Source: Pantoea coffeiphila (lineage in GTDB: Bacteria; Pseudomonadota; Gammaproteobacteria; Enterobacterales; Enterobacteriaceae). Taken from it: a stretch of DNA of 64,000 nucleotides. Each line of letters starts with the position of its first letter. Position 1 is the stretch's first letter. Positions 27,601-36,071 of the stretch are shown here, piece by piece. A program made the translations under genes and the position numbers. The stretch covers positions 1,116,001-1,180,000 of the forward strand of contig NZ_JAFBFW010000001.1 in the NCBI RefSeq assembly GCF_016909495.1. Reading direction: 5' to 3'. The notes under the pieces are model-generated. The model ran no database searches. It was given only the letters and a program-made list of their open reading frames with translations, and had not been told where the DNA came from.

Positions 27601-30600
27601 GTCGGTATCCACCAGCGCTCGCTGCTGCGGCTGCTGCTGCACGCTGCGCCAGAATGGCGTGTGCAGCAGGCGCGGGCTGAACGGCGGCACGGTGTGTCGA
27701 TCCTGCGATAGCCGACGCTTCGCCAGCGCGGCGCTATCAACATGGTGCGCCACCGGGGCATGCAGCAGCCGTTCGTCGCTGGCGATGCCGTCGATCAGTC
27801 GGCACATAAAGCCAAACATCTGCTCAACCATCTGCGGCGGGAACAGCGAATCGACGCTGTCCCAGCACAGCAGCAGCGCGCCCTGATGCTCCATCACCTG
27901 GCAGTCAATCCACACCTGCGGCGTCTGCGAAATCCAGTAGTGCAGCTCGCCGAGCGTATTGCTGCCGATCAGATCGCGGCCCAGATTGCTGGTGAACACC
28001 ACCGGCATATCCATCTGGCGACCGTGCAGCTGTGCACCGTCGCGCATTACCTCCACCGCGCTGTAGTCGGCGCGATCGAAGTCGGCCATAAAGCGCTGGT
28101 TAAGCCGCCGGATACCGGCCAGCAGGGTGTCGTCGGGCTGGCTTTCGCAGGCCAGCAGCAGCAGCGTGGTGAAGTCCGCCACCAGTTCCGGCAGCTGAGG
28201 GTGATCGCCACGGCGGTTAAAAATAGTGAGGTTCAGGCTGAAATCCGGCACCGCCGACCAGCCGCGCAGCGTGGCCGCGTAGCAGCCCGCCAGCAGCATC
28301 GACGGCGTAACGCCCTGACCGCGCGCCAGCGCTTTCAGGCGGCTCCAGCGTTCCGCGTCCAGCTGCCAGTCGCGGTGGCTGAATCGCGGTGCGCCCTGCC
28401 CGACATGGCTTTGCCGAGGCAGCTGCGGTGCCTGCGGCAGTCCCTGCATCAGGCGCTGCTGCCAGTAGTCGCGGCTGGCGCTGAGGTCGTTCTGCTGCTG
28501 TTCCAGCAGGTACTGCGGGAAGCTGTATTCCAGCGCGGGCCACGCCGCCTGTGGCTGATGAATGGCGCGGCTCAGCTCGGCCAGCAGGATCTGTACGCTC
28601 ATGCCGTCGGCAATCACCATATCAATGTTGATATGCAGGCGGCTGCCTTCGCTACGGTGGCTGGCCGCCAGATGGAAGCCGCTTTCCCGGCTGAGATCCG
28701 CCACCCGGTGGGACAGTTTTTCACGCAGCGCCCGGCGTTGATTTTCGGCCTCCTCATCGGCCAGCGCCTGCCAGTGATAGCTGTCAACGGCCACCGGATG
28801 CCAGGCTTCAATGACCCCCTGCTCGGCGGCGTTAATGCGCATCCGCAGCAGGTGGTGACGCTGATGCAGCTGGTTCAGCGCCGCGCTGAGCCGTTCATCG
28901 CCCAGCGCCGGGCAGTCCAGCTCCAGATAGATCTGGCAGGCCACGCCGCCCAGCTGGCGATCGCCCTGACGCCCGCGCCAGTAGGCCAGCTGCACCGGGG
29001 TCAGGGTAAAGGCCCCGCCGTCCCACTGCACCTGCGCCTTTTCAGCCTGCGGGACGGATTCCGCCTGCCGCTCCGCCTGTTGCCAGCACTGCTGCCAGGC
29101 GTTGAGGGTGGTTTTTTCAAACAGCTGCGCCAGCGTCAGGGTCACGCCGAGCTTTTTCCCCTCATCCACCAGATCCAGCATTTGCAGGGAGTCCAGCCCC
29201 AGCGTCAGCAGATCGTCATCGCCGTTGAGATCTGCCGCGGGCAGGCTGAGGGTGTCCGCCACCCAACCACGCACGTACTCGCTGCCGGGCTGGTCCGCCG
29301 AAGATTGTCCCTCAATACTGGCGCTGCTTTCGCGCGTTGCGTTGCCCGACTCGGCTGTATTGTGCGTTGCTGACGGCGTGAAGCGCAGTCCCGGCGGCCA
29401 GTGGCGCTGGCGGTCAAACGGATAGAGCGGCAGCAGTGCCAGCGCTGCGGGGTGTACCTGTGCTCTGCCCTGCCGCCAGTCAAAGCGGCCGCCGCTCAGC
29501 CATTGTTCGGCGCTGTCAGCCTGGCGGAAGCGGCTGAGGCGTTCAGTGGTGACGATCTCCGGCTGTTTCAGCTGGCTGATTAACTCATCCAGCGAACGGT
29601 AGCGGATCAGCGCGCGCAGCGGGAAATGATGTTCGCGCCCGACGCACCAGGCATTCAGCAGCGCGGCGGCGTTTTCCGGGTGCTTCACCAGGACATCGGC
29701 CAGCGCCGAGGCGGTCTGCCGCAGTGCGGTTTCACTGTGGCCGCTGACGGGCAGCAGGCCGCTAACCTCTTCGCGAGAAGCAGGCAGTGAAGCCGTTTCC
29801 GCACGCTTAATCAGCGCTGATGCCATGGTGCCGGTAAAGCTGAAGGCGTTTACCGCTACCCGTTCAACGCGGGCTGACTGCGTCTGCTGCGGATAGCGAT
29901 AGCGCGGCCAGCTTTCCGCCAGCTGCGGATTCACCTGGCTGAAATGCGGGTGGCCGAAGTGCTGCTGGCGCTGGATCTGCGCCACGGCGCGTAACACCGA
30001 GTAGAGGCCGGAAGCCGCTTCCAGATGGCCGAGCTGGGTTTTACTGGCCCCCAGCGGCAGCGGCTGCAGGCGTTCGCCATACACCGTCGCCACGGCGCTC
30101 AGTTCCACCGGGTCGCCCAGCGCGGTGCCGGTGCCGTGGGTTTCCAGTAGCGAAACCGCGTCCGGCGTGCAGCCCGCTTCGTCCAGCAGCTGGCGCATCA
30201 TCGCGCCCTGCGCCTGCGGATTCGGTGCGGTCAGGCTGCTGCTTTCACCATCCTGCGCCGCTACGCTGCTCTCTATTACCGCCAGCACCGGATCGCCATC
30301 GCGCAGCGCCTGAGCATAGGGTTTAAGCAGCATCATCACCGCGCCTTCGCCGCGCGCGTAGCCGTCCGCTTTATCGCTAAAGGTGGCACAGCGGCCGTTC
30401 GGCGAGAGCATCCCGGCGTGGGTCAGCGCCTGCTCCACCTGCGCGGAGAGCAGCAGGTTAACCCCGCCGACCACCGCCGCGTGGCACTGGCCCGCACGCA
30501 GGCTGCGCACCGCGCAGTCCAGCGCCACCAGCGACGAGGAACAGCCGGTATCCAGCGTCAGCGCCGGGCCACGCGTGCCGTAAAACTTCGCCAGGCGGCC

Positions 30601-33258
30601 CGAACTGGCGCTGGCGCTGATGCCGGTTGCCAGCCAGCTTTTGGCGTAGTCGGGATCGTTCTGCTGCATCAGCTGCATGCCGAACTCGCTGCCGCTCTGG
30701 CCGATCCAGAAGCCCAGCGACGCCGTTTTCAGGCTCTCCGGCCGCCAGCCCGCCTGCTCAAACAGGTGCCAGCTCAGCTCCAGCAGCATGCGCTGCTGCG
30801 GATCAAGCAGCTGCGCCTCTTTCGGACTGATGGCGAAGAAGGCGGCGTCGAAGCCGTCGATATCCGCCAGCGCCCCCACAGGCAGCGCAAAGCGGCGCAG
30901 GTCGTTTGCTTCGTGGCGCACCGCCGATTCCCCGGCGGAGAGCCAGTCGGCGTACGCCTGCCATCCCTCGTACTGCTGGCCCGGCAGGCGACAGCTGATG
31001 GCGACAATCGCCACCTCGTTATCGTTAACTGGCGGTACAGGCTGTTCGTCTGCACGTTGCACGGCGGTGTGGCTGGCGATCCAGCCGCTCAGCTGTAACA
31101 GGGTCGGATGGGCAAACAGATCGGTGACCAACAAACGGCAGCGGTATTTCTCATTGATCTGCTGGCACAGGCGCAGCGCCTGCAGGCTGCTCAGCCCGGC
31201 GTCCAGCAGTCCCTGGGCCGGATCAAGTTCACCGACCGCCAGCAGGCGGCAGAGCGTGTCGTGCAGCCACGGCAGGATCTCATCGTTCAGAGCACGACTG
31301 GCCGCAAGGTCGCGATCGGCTAATGCTGCTGATGACGATGACAATGGCGATGCAGAGGATGATGCTGATGACGAGGTTAATGGTGCTGCCGCATTATCAA
31401 CGCGGGTAGATCCGTTCGCTGGAATGGCACGCTCAGCCAATCCTTGCTGCGCGGCAGGCACGCGTTCCTTCTCTGCCATCCCGCCTTCGGGATGTTCAGC
31501 GTGATAAGCCAGGGCAGAGATGCCCGCCGGATCGTTCTGCCAGACAAACAGCGGACTAAGCTCGTTGCCCTGCCACTCTTTCATCATCTGGCGGCGCTGG
31601 ATCTTGCCGCTGGAGGTTTTCTTCAGTTTGCCCTGCGACAGCACAACAACGCGCCCAATCGTCAGGCCAAAGTGTTCCGCCACCACCGCACAGGCGGCGC
31701 GGGCGAGTGCGCTATAAACCTCGTCGCTCTGATGGCGGCGCGCTTCCAGCATCAGTAGGATCTCGCCGCTGTCGGTATCCTGACAGGCGCAGACGCCGCC
31801 GGTTTTTATCTCTTCGCACTGCTTTTCGATCGCCTGTTCCAGATCGTTGGGCATGTGGTTTTCACCCGCCACAATGATGATGTCCTTCAGACGTCCGCAA
31901 ATGTACAGCTCCCCCTGCCACACGAAGGCCAGATCGCCGGTGCGCAGATAGCGATGCCCTTCCGGCTCACCGGCAACGGTGGCTTCAAAGGTTTCCGCGC
32001 TGAGCTGCGGCTTGTTCCAGTAGCCGTGCGCTTTCGATGCCCCGCTGGCCCAGACTTCGCCGATATGCCCTTCCGGCAGCGCCTGATGGCTGTCGGCATC
32101 AACAATTCGCAGCTGCCACTGGGGATCGACGCGCCCGGAGCTGACCAGCGGCCTGCCGTGTGCATCCGGCTGCGCCCTGCCCGCCGCCAGCGCCGCGCCG
32201 TTAAAGCGCTGGATCACATAGTCGGTGTTGGCCGGTTTGTAGGTGATAGCAAGGGTGGACTCCGCCATGCCGTAGGCCGGGGTGAACGCCTGCGGCTCAA
32301 AGCCCGCCGGGGCAAAGCGATCGGTGAAGCGCGCCATGGTATCGGCGCGGATCGGCTCGGCGGCGTTGGCGGCCACCTTCAGCGAGCGCAGATCCAGCCG
32401 GGCAACCTGTTCATCGCTGACCATCTCGTTGCACAGCGCCCAGACGAAGTCCGGCGCGGCGACGGCGTTGGCACCGTACTCTTCAATCAGCTTCAGCCAC
32501 TGATGCGGGTCGGCCACCATCTGCGCCGGCGGCATAAAGTTGCAGCATCCGCCGGAAAGCAGCGGCATCATCAGGCCGCTGAGCATGCCCATATCGTGAT
32601 AGAACGGCAGCCAGTTGGCGGTGATCACCTCCGGCTGGCAGCGGCAGTGCAAATCCAACAGCAGCTGCTGCTGGGCACGAATATTGTCGTCGTAGTTGCA
32701 GACGGCTTTCGGTTTTCCGGTCGAGCCGGAAGAGTATTGCAGGTAGACCGGGCCACCCGGATGATAGATCCCATCAAGCGCTGCGCTATCCGGCAGATCG
32801 CCCGACGCCAGGCTGGCAGGCAGCTCGTCAACGACGATCAGTTTGCGCTGATGATGCCAGCCCTTCGACTGGATCTCTTCGACCATCGCACGGTAGGTGA
32901 AGATGTATTCCGGCGCGCTCTCTTCGACAATATGGCCGATAACCCCGGCGCTGCGGTGAATACGAAAGGCGTTGGTCAGATGGACCGGAATGGCGGCCAC
33001 GCCGCTAAGAATGCAGGCGCTGAGGCTGGCAATAAAATTGGCATCGCCCGGCATCAGCAGGATGGCACGCTGATTCACGTTCAGCGAATCGCCCATCTCC
33101 TGCGCCATGGCGAAGGCGGTATTCACTAACCGACGATAGCTCCATTCATCGGTGTTCTGCTTGTCACGATAGCGCAGCGCGATGCTGTCCGGCTTGTGTT
33201 GCGCATGCTGCAACAGTTTCTCTCTCACCCAGCCACTGGCAATAGACGATCGCTTCAT
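21601..33258 (-). CDS. Hybrid megasynthase FAAL-ACP-KS-ACP-Cy-A(E-like)-PCP-Cy-A-PCP
   Basis: A 3885-residue PKS/NRPS; approximate residue positions follow. FAAL (1-600): YSSGSTGKPKAV, NWLPFYHDMGMLSG, AYGMAEST. After a Ser/Ala-rich linker comes ACP1 (GLSSLQ, 689). KS: DTGCSSSL (906), ETHGTG (1041), QLGHLEAASG (1078). The KS-AT and post-AT linkers (YPFDRQRHW) follow with no acyltransferase between. Then ACP2 (GLDSLQ, 1355), Cy1 (DMVIAD, 1546), A1 for Cys (2056) with an embedded MT-like domain whose SAM motif is degenerate (VAELNGRSG, 2533), PCP1 (2791), Cy2 (DNLVLD, 2983), A2 for Cys (3443) and PCP2 (3829). It should load a fatty acid, perhaps extend it once, and add two cyclised cysteines. 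The ATG at 33258 is chosen for its GGGAGG site; an upstream in-frame ATG at 33360 overlaps a terminator-like hairpin. Confidence 0.95.
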   Translation of the reverse strand: MKRSSIASGWVREKLLQHAQHKPDSIALRYRDKQNTDEWSYRRLVNTAFAMAQEMGDSLNVNQRAILLMPGDANFIASLSACILSGVAAIPVHLTNAFRIHRSAGVIGHIVEESAPEYIFTYRAMVEEIQSKGWHHQRKLIVVDELPASLASGDLPDSAALDGIYHPGGPVYLQYSSGSTGKPKAVCNYDDNIRAQQQLLLDLHCRCQPEVITANWLPFYHDMGMLSGLMMPLLSGGCCNFMPPAQMVADPHQWLKLIEEYGANAVAAPDFVWALCNEMVSDEQVARLDLRSLKVAANAAEPIRADTMARFTDRFAPAGFEPQAFTPAYGMAESTLAITYKPANTDYVIQRFNGAALAAGRAQPDAHGRPLVSSGRVDPQWQLRIVDADSHQALPEGHIGEVWASGASKAHGYWNKPQLSAETFEATVAGEPEGHRYLRTGDLAFVWQGELYICGRLKDIIIVAGENHMPNDLEQAIEKQCEEIKTGGVCACQDTDSGEILLMLEARRHQSDEVYSALARAACAVVAEHFGLTIGRVVVLSQGKLKKTSSGKIQRRQMMKEWQGNELSPLFVWQNDPAGISALAYHAEHPEGGMAEKERVPAAQQGLAERAIPANGSTRVDNAAAPLTSSSASSSASPLSSSSAALADRDLAASRALNDEILPWLHDTLCRLLAVGELDPAQGLLDAGLSSLQALRLCQQINEKYRCRLLVTDLFAHPTLLQLSGWIASHTAVQRADEQPVPPVNDNEVAIVAISCRLPGQQYEGWQAYADWLSAGESAVRHEANDLRRFALPVGALADIDGFDAAFFAISPKEAQLLDPQQRMLLELSWHLFEQAGWRPESLKTASLGFWIGQSGSEFGMQLMQQNDPDYAKSWLATGISASASSGRLAKFYGTRGPALTLDTGCSSSLVALDCAVRSLRAGQCHAAVVGGVNLLLSAQVEQALTHAGMLSPNGRCATFSDKADGYARGEGAVMMLLKPYAQALRDGDPVLAVIESSVAAQDGESSSLTAPNPQAQGAMMRQLLDEAGCTPDAVSLLETHGTGTALGDPVELSAVATVYGERLQPLPLGASKTQLGHLEAASGLYSVLRAVAQIQRQQHFGHPHFSQVNPQLAESWPRYRYPQQTQSARVERVAVNAFSFTGTMASALIKRAETASLPASREEVSGLLPVSGHSETALRQTASALADVLVKHPENAAALLNAWCVGREHHFPLRALIRYRSLDELISQLKQPEIVTTERLSRFRQADSAEQWLSGGRFDWRQGRAQVHPAALALLPLYPFDRQRHWPPGLRFTPSATHNTAESGNATRESSASIEGQSSADQPGSEYVRGWVADTLSLPAADLNGDDDLLTLGLDSLQMLDLVDEGKKLGVTLTLAQLFEKTTLNAWQQCWQQAERQAESVPQAEKAQVQWDGGAFTLTPVQLAYWRGRQGDRQLGGVACQIYLELDCPALGDERLSAALNQLHQRHHLLRMRINAAEQGVIEAWHPVAVDSYHWQALADEEAENQRRALREKLSHRVADLSRESGFHLAASHRSEGSRLHINIDMVIADGMSVQILLAELSRAIHQPQAAWPALEYSFPQYLLEQQQNDLSASRDYWQQRLMQGLPQAPQLPRQSHVGQGAPRFSHRDWQLDAERWSRLKALARGQGVTPSMLLAGCYAATLRGWSAVPDFSLNLTIFNRRGDHPQLPELVADFTTLLLLACESQPDDTLLAGIRRLNQRFMADFDRADYSAVEVMRDGAQLHGRQMDMPVVFTSNLGRDLIGSNTLGELHYWISQTPQVWIDCQVMEHQGALLLCWDSVDSLFPPQMVEQMFGFMCRLIDGIASDERLLHAPVAHHVDSAALAKRRLSQDRHTVPPFSPRLLHTPFWRSVQQQPQQRALVDTDGELSYRQLGNQARELAWQLREARVQPGDRVAILLPKGRQQIVAVLACHAVGGIYVPLDVAQPPTRLQQIIRQAQVRILVGAGENIFDAGQNPADTYGTAPVAGEANASASAQHAEKPVNAPALTGHADDASTAPAANLQYTWLDITQPGESLLPLSEIACGNPTDAAYIIFTSGSTGVPKGVMVSHQAAANTVDEINRRYVGEDAMRVFALSALNFDLSVYDIFGALSCGGTLVIPAEGEEKDAPRWLNHLHQQEVTHWNSVPALFDMLLTAAEHDPRGLPSSLNRVLLSGDWVGLDLLPRLRALGSQAGFTALGGATEAAIWSNALDVEQIDPEWQAIPYGYPLAHQSYRVVDRQGRDCPDWVAGELWIGGVGLAMAYYGDEAKTAASFVIQGGERFYRTGDRGRFVPGGCLEFLGREDRQIKLNGYRIELGDIEAQAERFSRVGRAVAIYLDKPHKHLRLFVEGEAQRETRATATPVAPLPDALAVDETVQQEAHAVRHLLCQLLTTKLGLAMSEWHQPDALLAKAQIAPRYRPLVRHWLSWLVGQGCLISGEQGVKAGQWPGEFTAPPHPYLAAIVQSLQQRLEWIAGVVRGEQNALALLDDPVLSPETLVAGSPETQAAVDAVVAQIAALAEQLQRPVRVAELNGRSGLFASALLAALPESAIEYCLVESASSLRQQAEFRLSGYPHRSLLLAAADPCRFSADVVLSNNALHRFNNIATGVQALRGLCAADSRALILETLTLSPLAQLTVLLLPQEAAYADRRRGSLSPLLSADGWHEALAEQGMTVASACTVGTGALLLQSLAGRSRAMPDAAALRSWLQQQLPAYMLPQQIHLLEAMPLSANGKVDRRELAVRAAADAQATGSTVSAALHGEREHQVAAVWQQVLGVMPDAASNFFQLGGDSLHATRIVAQLGDIGIGGATLGQLFASPVLRDFVGQLPEQQASVQIAALAHDAEQRYQPFAATDVQHAYLTGRQSGFDLGGVATHYYSEYQGDAFDAARLEQALSQLVARHDALRLIFDEQGMQRVLPEQPGAVLTVLRCAAAEWPSFTEQTRENLSHRVLAPGEWPLFHATLIESDDGQNRFCLGLDNLVLDGLSMQMFIAELAALYADPQAALPAVDIGFRDYVTAVHGKQRPESEQYWLDRLENLPDAPALPLACDPRTLGTPRFRRRNGWLSAERWQQLTAKARRHQITPSCLLLTCYAQVLARWSASPSLSINVTLFDRQPVHPAINHVMGDFTSLLLLACHHEAGESWQHRARQLQQQLGDDLAHMDVSAVWVMRELSRLRGSAQTMMPVVFTSALGAQNADYPQADFPPSIWGVSQTPQVWIDHQVFERGGELHFNWDVVEGLFPAGMVDEMFAAYGDLLRQLSESESWDGVIQPELPAPQQAARHQANGVTLPQDPRSLHGRVADAMREHADRTALIDGERQLSFRQLELKVQRLALALLEQGAQAGEHIGVALPRGSEQVIAVLAVQWIGAAYVPMAVSWPLHRRQQIVSQAAIRRVISGHDVEWPSDIAQIAADARPLGSRLPAAAQVEPDALAYIIFTSGSTGTPKGVAVTHAAAVNTLVAINQLYGVTERDRGLALSALHFDLSVWDIFGLLAEGGSLVTVSGQDEKDAWRWLALGQEHRISLWNSVPALLEMVLPLCEMQDAPAGLADLRLVMLSGDWVSPTLAQRLQAAAPQAQAIALGGATEASVWSNHWPMAQRVDGCPSVPYGVPLPNQAFRVVNDLGDDCPDWVPGELWIGGRGVAAGYFGDEQRTASQFVTLNGQRWYRTGDIGRWLPGAVLEFLGRRDNQVKVSGYRLELDEIRLAIDSAPAVNDALVWVAEQGGRPALAAVVQSAQQPDWRALAQHLASLLPAYAVPSLWGYCDSWPLTDNGKRDRRAIEALAQGVARQAADRPLSDSERQLIALLAPLLERDDIDIYDNFFAIGGDSFIATRLAAALRREHGTELPLWQIFQLQTLDRIAEALASACEQASDTHFEEGTL

Positions 33259-33340
33259 CCAACCTCCCTCAATTTCCCCACGGGGGATATAAAAAATAAG
33301 GCCCTGCTGAAAAAGCCCGGCCGCAAGAAACAGCCAGAAA

Positions 33341-33362
33341 AGGTGGCTGCACGCAGCCACCT
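33341..33362 (-). terminator. Hairpin between receptor and megasynthase genes (terminator or attenuator)
   Basis: Read on the minus strand, AGGTGGCTG-CGTG-CAGCCACCT is a 9-bp perfect stem followed by TTTTC. It lies 16 bases after the receptor stop and about 83 bases before the megasynthase start. It probably attenuates transcription so that receptor mRNA exceeds that of the assembly genes, with partial read-through. The T-run is short, so full termination is not certain. Confidence 0.6.
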
Positions 33363-33377
33363 GAGGTTCCGCTTACA

Positions 33378-35465
33378 TCAGAACTTGTAGTTAACGCTGA
33401 CGCCGAAGTTGACCGGTTCCCCTGCGCGGGCATACCAGTCACCGTTCATATTGAACGCGCGAGTGACGTAGGTTTCGTTGGTGACGTTTTTCACGTAGGC
33501 CGTGATGTCGTACTCGTTGGTGGTGTAACCCGCAAACAGGTTAAGCAGGCCGTAAGCCGACTGTTTTTTGGTGTTGGCGTTATCGAAGTAGATGCTGCCG
33601 GTGACGTTATAGTCGGTGCGTACAAAGAAGCCGTTGGCGAAGTTGTAGTCCGCGCTGAAGCCGTAGTTATAGGCTGGCGCATTCGCCGGACGCTTGTCTT
33701 TGTAGTTGGTGGAAACGTAGGTGCCGGTGCCGTTATCGACTTCGGTCGGGAAGTCTTTAAATTTGGCATCGGTATAGCCCGCGTTGGCCGCCAGACGCAG
33801 TGCGTCGGTCGCCTGCCAGGTCAGGTCGGTTTCCACCCCACGGCTGACCGATTTGCCGCTGTTGGCGGTGTAGGAGTCCGGGTAGAAGGTGACTTCGGTC
33901 TGCTGGTTTTTCATGTCGATCCAGAACAGTGAGGTGTTCCAGCGAACGCTGTGATCGAACCAGTCGGATTTCAGACCCACTTCATAGTTGGTGGTGTGTT
34001 CGGCATCGTAAGAGCGGGCCATGTTCGGGCCAAGGGTGTTAAAGCCGCCGCTCTTGTAGCCTTTGGAGATGCTGGCGTACAGCATCGCTTCCGGCGTGAC
34101 GTACCAGTTCACTCCGGCCTTCGGCAGCCAGGCATCGAACGAACGATCGTTGTTATCTTCGCCGTCGCCGGTCGGATAGCCCATCATGGTGCCGGTTGAG
34201 GTGTAGTGCAGGCGTTTTTTGTCGTAGTCGTAGCGCACACCCGCCACCAGCTCGACGTTATCCAGCACGTAGTAGCCCGCATTACCAAACACCGCGTAGT
34301 TGTCGGTTTTGATCTGCGTGTTGCCTGACTGGAAGTAGTCGTAGGAGTTGTAGCGATAGGCGATGGTGTTGTTATCGTCCTGGTGCAGGAAGTAGGTGCC
34401 CAGCAGCCAGTTGAACGGCCCCTGATCGGTGGAGTTCAGGCGGAATTCCTGCGAGAAGTAGCGCGTTTCACGATCCATCAACAGTTTGGCTTCGTCGACG
34501 TTGGTGAAGTCGAGGTCCTCGTTGTCGATTTTTTTATCGTGGTTGTAGGCGCTGATCGAGGTGAAATCGATGGTATCCCACGAGTACACCGCCTTCATCT
34601 GCGCTTTCCATACGTCGACGTCGGCCTGGCCGCCGTAGTCAGACTTCACGTATTTACGGCCGCTTTTGATGTCGTTCCAGTTAACGAACGGCGAGTTGCC
34701 GTCGCGCTTGTTCTGCGACTCAAAGGTGGAGATCACGTCCCAGTTGCCGTCCATCGGCTGCCAGCGCAGCTTGACGCGGCCGTAGAAGTCGCGGATGCGG
34801 TCAACATCTTTCGCGCCGTCGGATTCGCGTTTGAAGTAGCCATCGCCGTAGACATATTTCAGCGCGGTACGGTATGACCAGTCTTCGCTGTCGCCGATTG
34901 CTCCGCCCGCCAGCGCGTCGGCCTGGGTACGGTTGTAGCTGCCGTAGGAAAGGCCGACTTTGTATTCCGGCACGGTGTCAGGATCTTTGGTGATGACGTT
35001 AAGCACGCCCGCTTCGGTGTTGCGGCCGTAGAGCGTGGCCTGCGGCCCGCGCAGCACCTCGACCCGGTCAACATCCAGCAGTTCGGCGTCGAACAGCGCG
35101 CTGTATACGCCATCAACGAAGAAGCCTACGGCCTGTTCGCCTTCCATGCCCGGCGTCAGGCCGCGAATGGTGAAGAATCCCGCGTCGGACGTGTTGCCCG
35201 CTTTGGTCATGTAGAAGTTCGGTATGTAGGTCGAAACGTCATAGATATTGTCGATTTTGCGTCGTTCAATATCAAAATCCGTCAGCGTATACATGCTAAT
35301 TGGCGTTTGCTGTTCGCCTTTAGCCACTTTTTCTGCGGTGACGGTAATGGTGGGCAGTTCGCCCGGTTTGGTTTCGTTATCGGTTTTTTTGTCGGTTGAT
35401 GCCGCACCTGCCATAAATGACGCGGCGCTTAATGCGACAAAGATAGTTTTGCGATGAAATCTCAT
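33378..35465 (-). CDS. TonB-dependent outer-membrane receptor for the metallophore (FyuA-like)
   Basis: A 695-residue TonB-dependent receptor. It has an export signal (MRFHRKTIFVALSAASFMAGAAS), a TonB-box-like segment ELPTITVTAEK, and a plug domain with DVSTYIPNFYM, TIRGLTPG and VEVLRGPQATLYGRNTEAGVLNVITK. A long aromatic-rich 22-strand barrel ends in VSVNYKF with the terminal Phe needed for assembly. It is encoded just upstream of the megasynthase and should take up the metal-loaded product, as FyuA does for yersiniabactin. The ATG follows a GGAG site. A Fur-like box lies about 65-85 bases upstream. No AraC-type activator (YbtA) is encoded nearby. Confidence 0.93.
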   Translation of the reverse strand: MRFHRKTIFVALSAASFMAGAASTDKKTDNETKPGELPTITVTAEKVAKGEQQTPISMYTLTDFDIERRKIDNIYDVSTYIPNFYMTKAGNTSDAGFFTIRGLTPGMEGEQAVGFFVDGVYSALFDAELLDVDRVEVLRGPQATLYGRNTEAGVLNVITKDPDTVPEYKVGLSYGSYNRTQADALAGGAIGDSEDWSYRTALKYVYGDGYFKRESDGAKDVDRIRDFYGRVKLRWQPMDGNWDVISTFESQNKRDGNSPFVNWNDIKSGRKYVKSDYGGQADVDVWKAQMKAVYSWDTIDFTSISAYNHDKKIDNEDLDFTNVDEAKLLMDRETRYFSQEFRLNSTDQGPFNWLLGTYFLHQDDNNTIAYRYNSYDYFQSGNTQIKTDNYAVFGNAGYYVLDNVELVAGVRYDYDKKRLHYTSTGTMMGYPTGDGEDNNDRSFDAWLPKAGVNWYVTPEAMLYASISKGYKSGGFNTLGPNMARSYDAEHTTNYEVGLKSDWFDHSVRWNTSLFWIDMKNQQTEVTFYPDSYTANSGKSVSRGVETDLTWQATDALRLAANAGYTDAKFKDFPTEVDNGTGTYVSTNYKDKRPANAPAYNYGFSADYNFANGFFVRTDYNVTGSIYFDNANTKKQSAYGLLNLFAGYTTNEYDITAYVKNVTNETYVTRAFNMNGDWYARAGEPVNFGVSVNYKF

Positions 35466-35528
35466 CGTAATACTCCATGAGGTAAAGGCTTTTAAAAAAC
35501 CTGAATCTGCTCACGGTACATTCCAGTG

Positions 35529-35550
35529 TAAATTATAATGATTATAGCGC
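35529..35550 (-). promoter_or_regulatory. Candidate Fur box upstream of the TonB receptor gene
   Basis: On the minus strand the stretch centred on ATAATCATTATAAT matches the 19-bp Fur consensus at 12-13 positions in two overlapping registers. It lies 64-85 bases before the receptor start, where the promoter should be. It fits iron repression of the whole operon. Score counted by eye. Confidence 0.6.
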
Positions 35551-36071
35551 TGCCAACTGCCTTGCAATAATAAACCCATCATCATCAGGGTAAATTCAGT
35601 CACGAAAAAAAATTTATTTATAGCCAACAAAAGATCACCGGCATGGCCGTGACCCACGATTGACTCTTTCTGTTATGCAAACTGTCCCACAGGCTCTGTA
35701 AGGGCTAATTTTACATAAAAATAACAAATTATTCTTATGTTATCTTTTTTAAGAATCTCTTACCGCAGGCTGTGAAAAAGCCTTCACAGTCTGAAAAATC
35801 GATCAACAATCTGATGTATAAAGGAGATCCCTTTACACTCCCTTATGCGGTTTTTGTTATATCATTACCAAAATTGACAAAACAACGACAATAACCGTTA
35901 GCATTCTTTATGTGTGATAAAGATCACACTTTTTTATGCAATCGATGTTTTATTTATTTTAATAACACTTTTTGCGTGGATAAAAATAACAACAAAAGAC
36001 GCGGAAATAATTCAACAAGTTAGCAGGGAATATTATTTACAGCCTTAAGTGGTACGATGAGATATATCCTT
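35551..36071. other. AT-rich spacer upstream of the metallophore receptor
   Basis: About 500 AT-rich bases without a supported gene. It holds a CTGTGAA/TTCACAG hairpin near 35770-35789 and a consensus CRP site at 35913-35928. The very low G+C compared with both flanks would fit a horizontally acquired boundary or a long regulatory region. Confidence 0.6.
35913..35928. promoter_or_regulatory. CRP-binding site (perfect half-sites)
   Basis: TGTGATAAAGATCACA has both half-sites TGTGA and TCACA at the standard six-base spacing. It lies about 450 bases from both the receptor start (35465, minus) and the oxidoreductase start (36368, plus), so which gene it serves is unclear. An undetected small transcript could also start here. 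Confidence 0.75.

Noticed and set aside
33259..33360. Extended start of the megasynthase at 33360 (34 more residues)
   Set aside because: It begins inside a terminator-like hairpin, encodes an odd hydrophobic leader not expected for a cytoplasmic synthetase, and the ATG at 33258 has a strong GGGAGG site.
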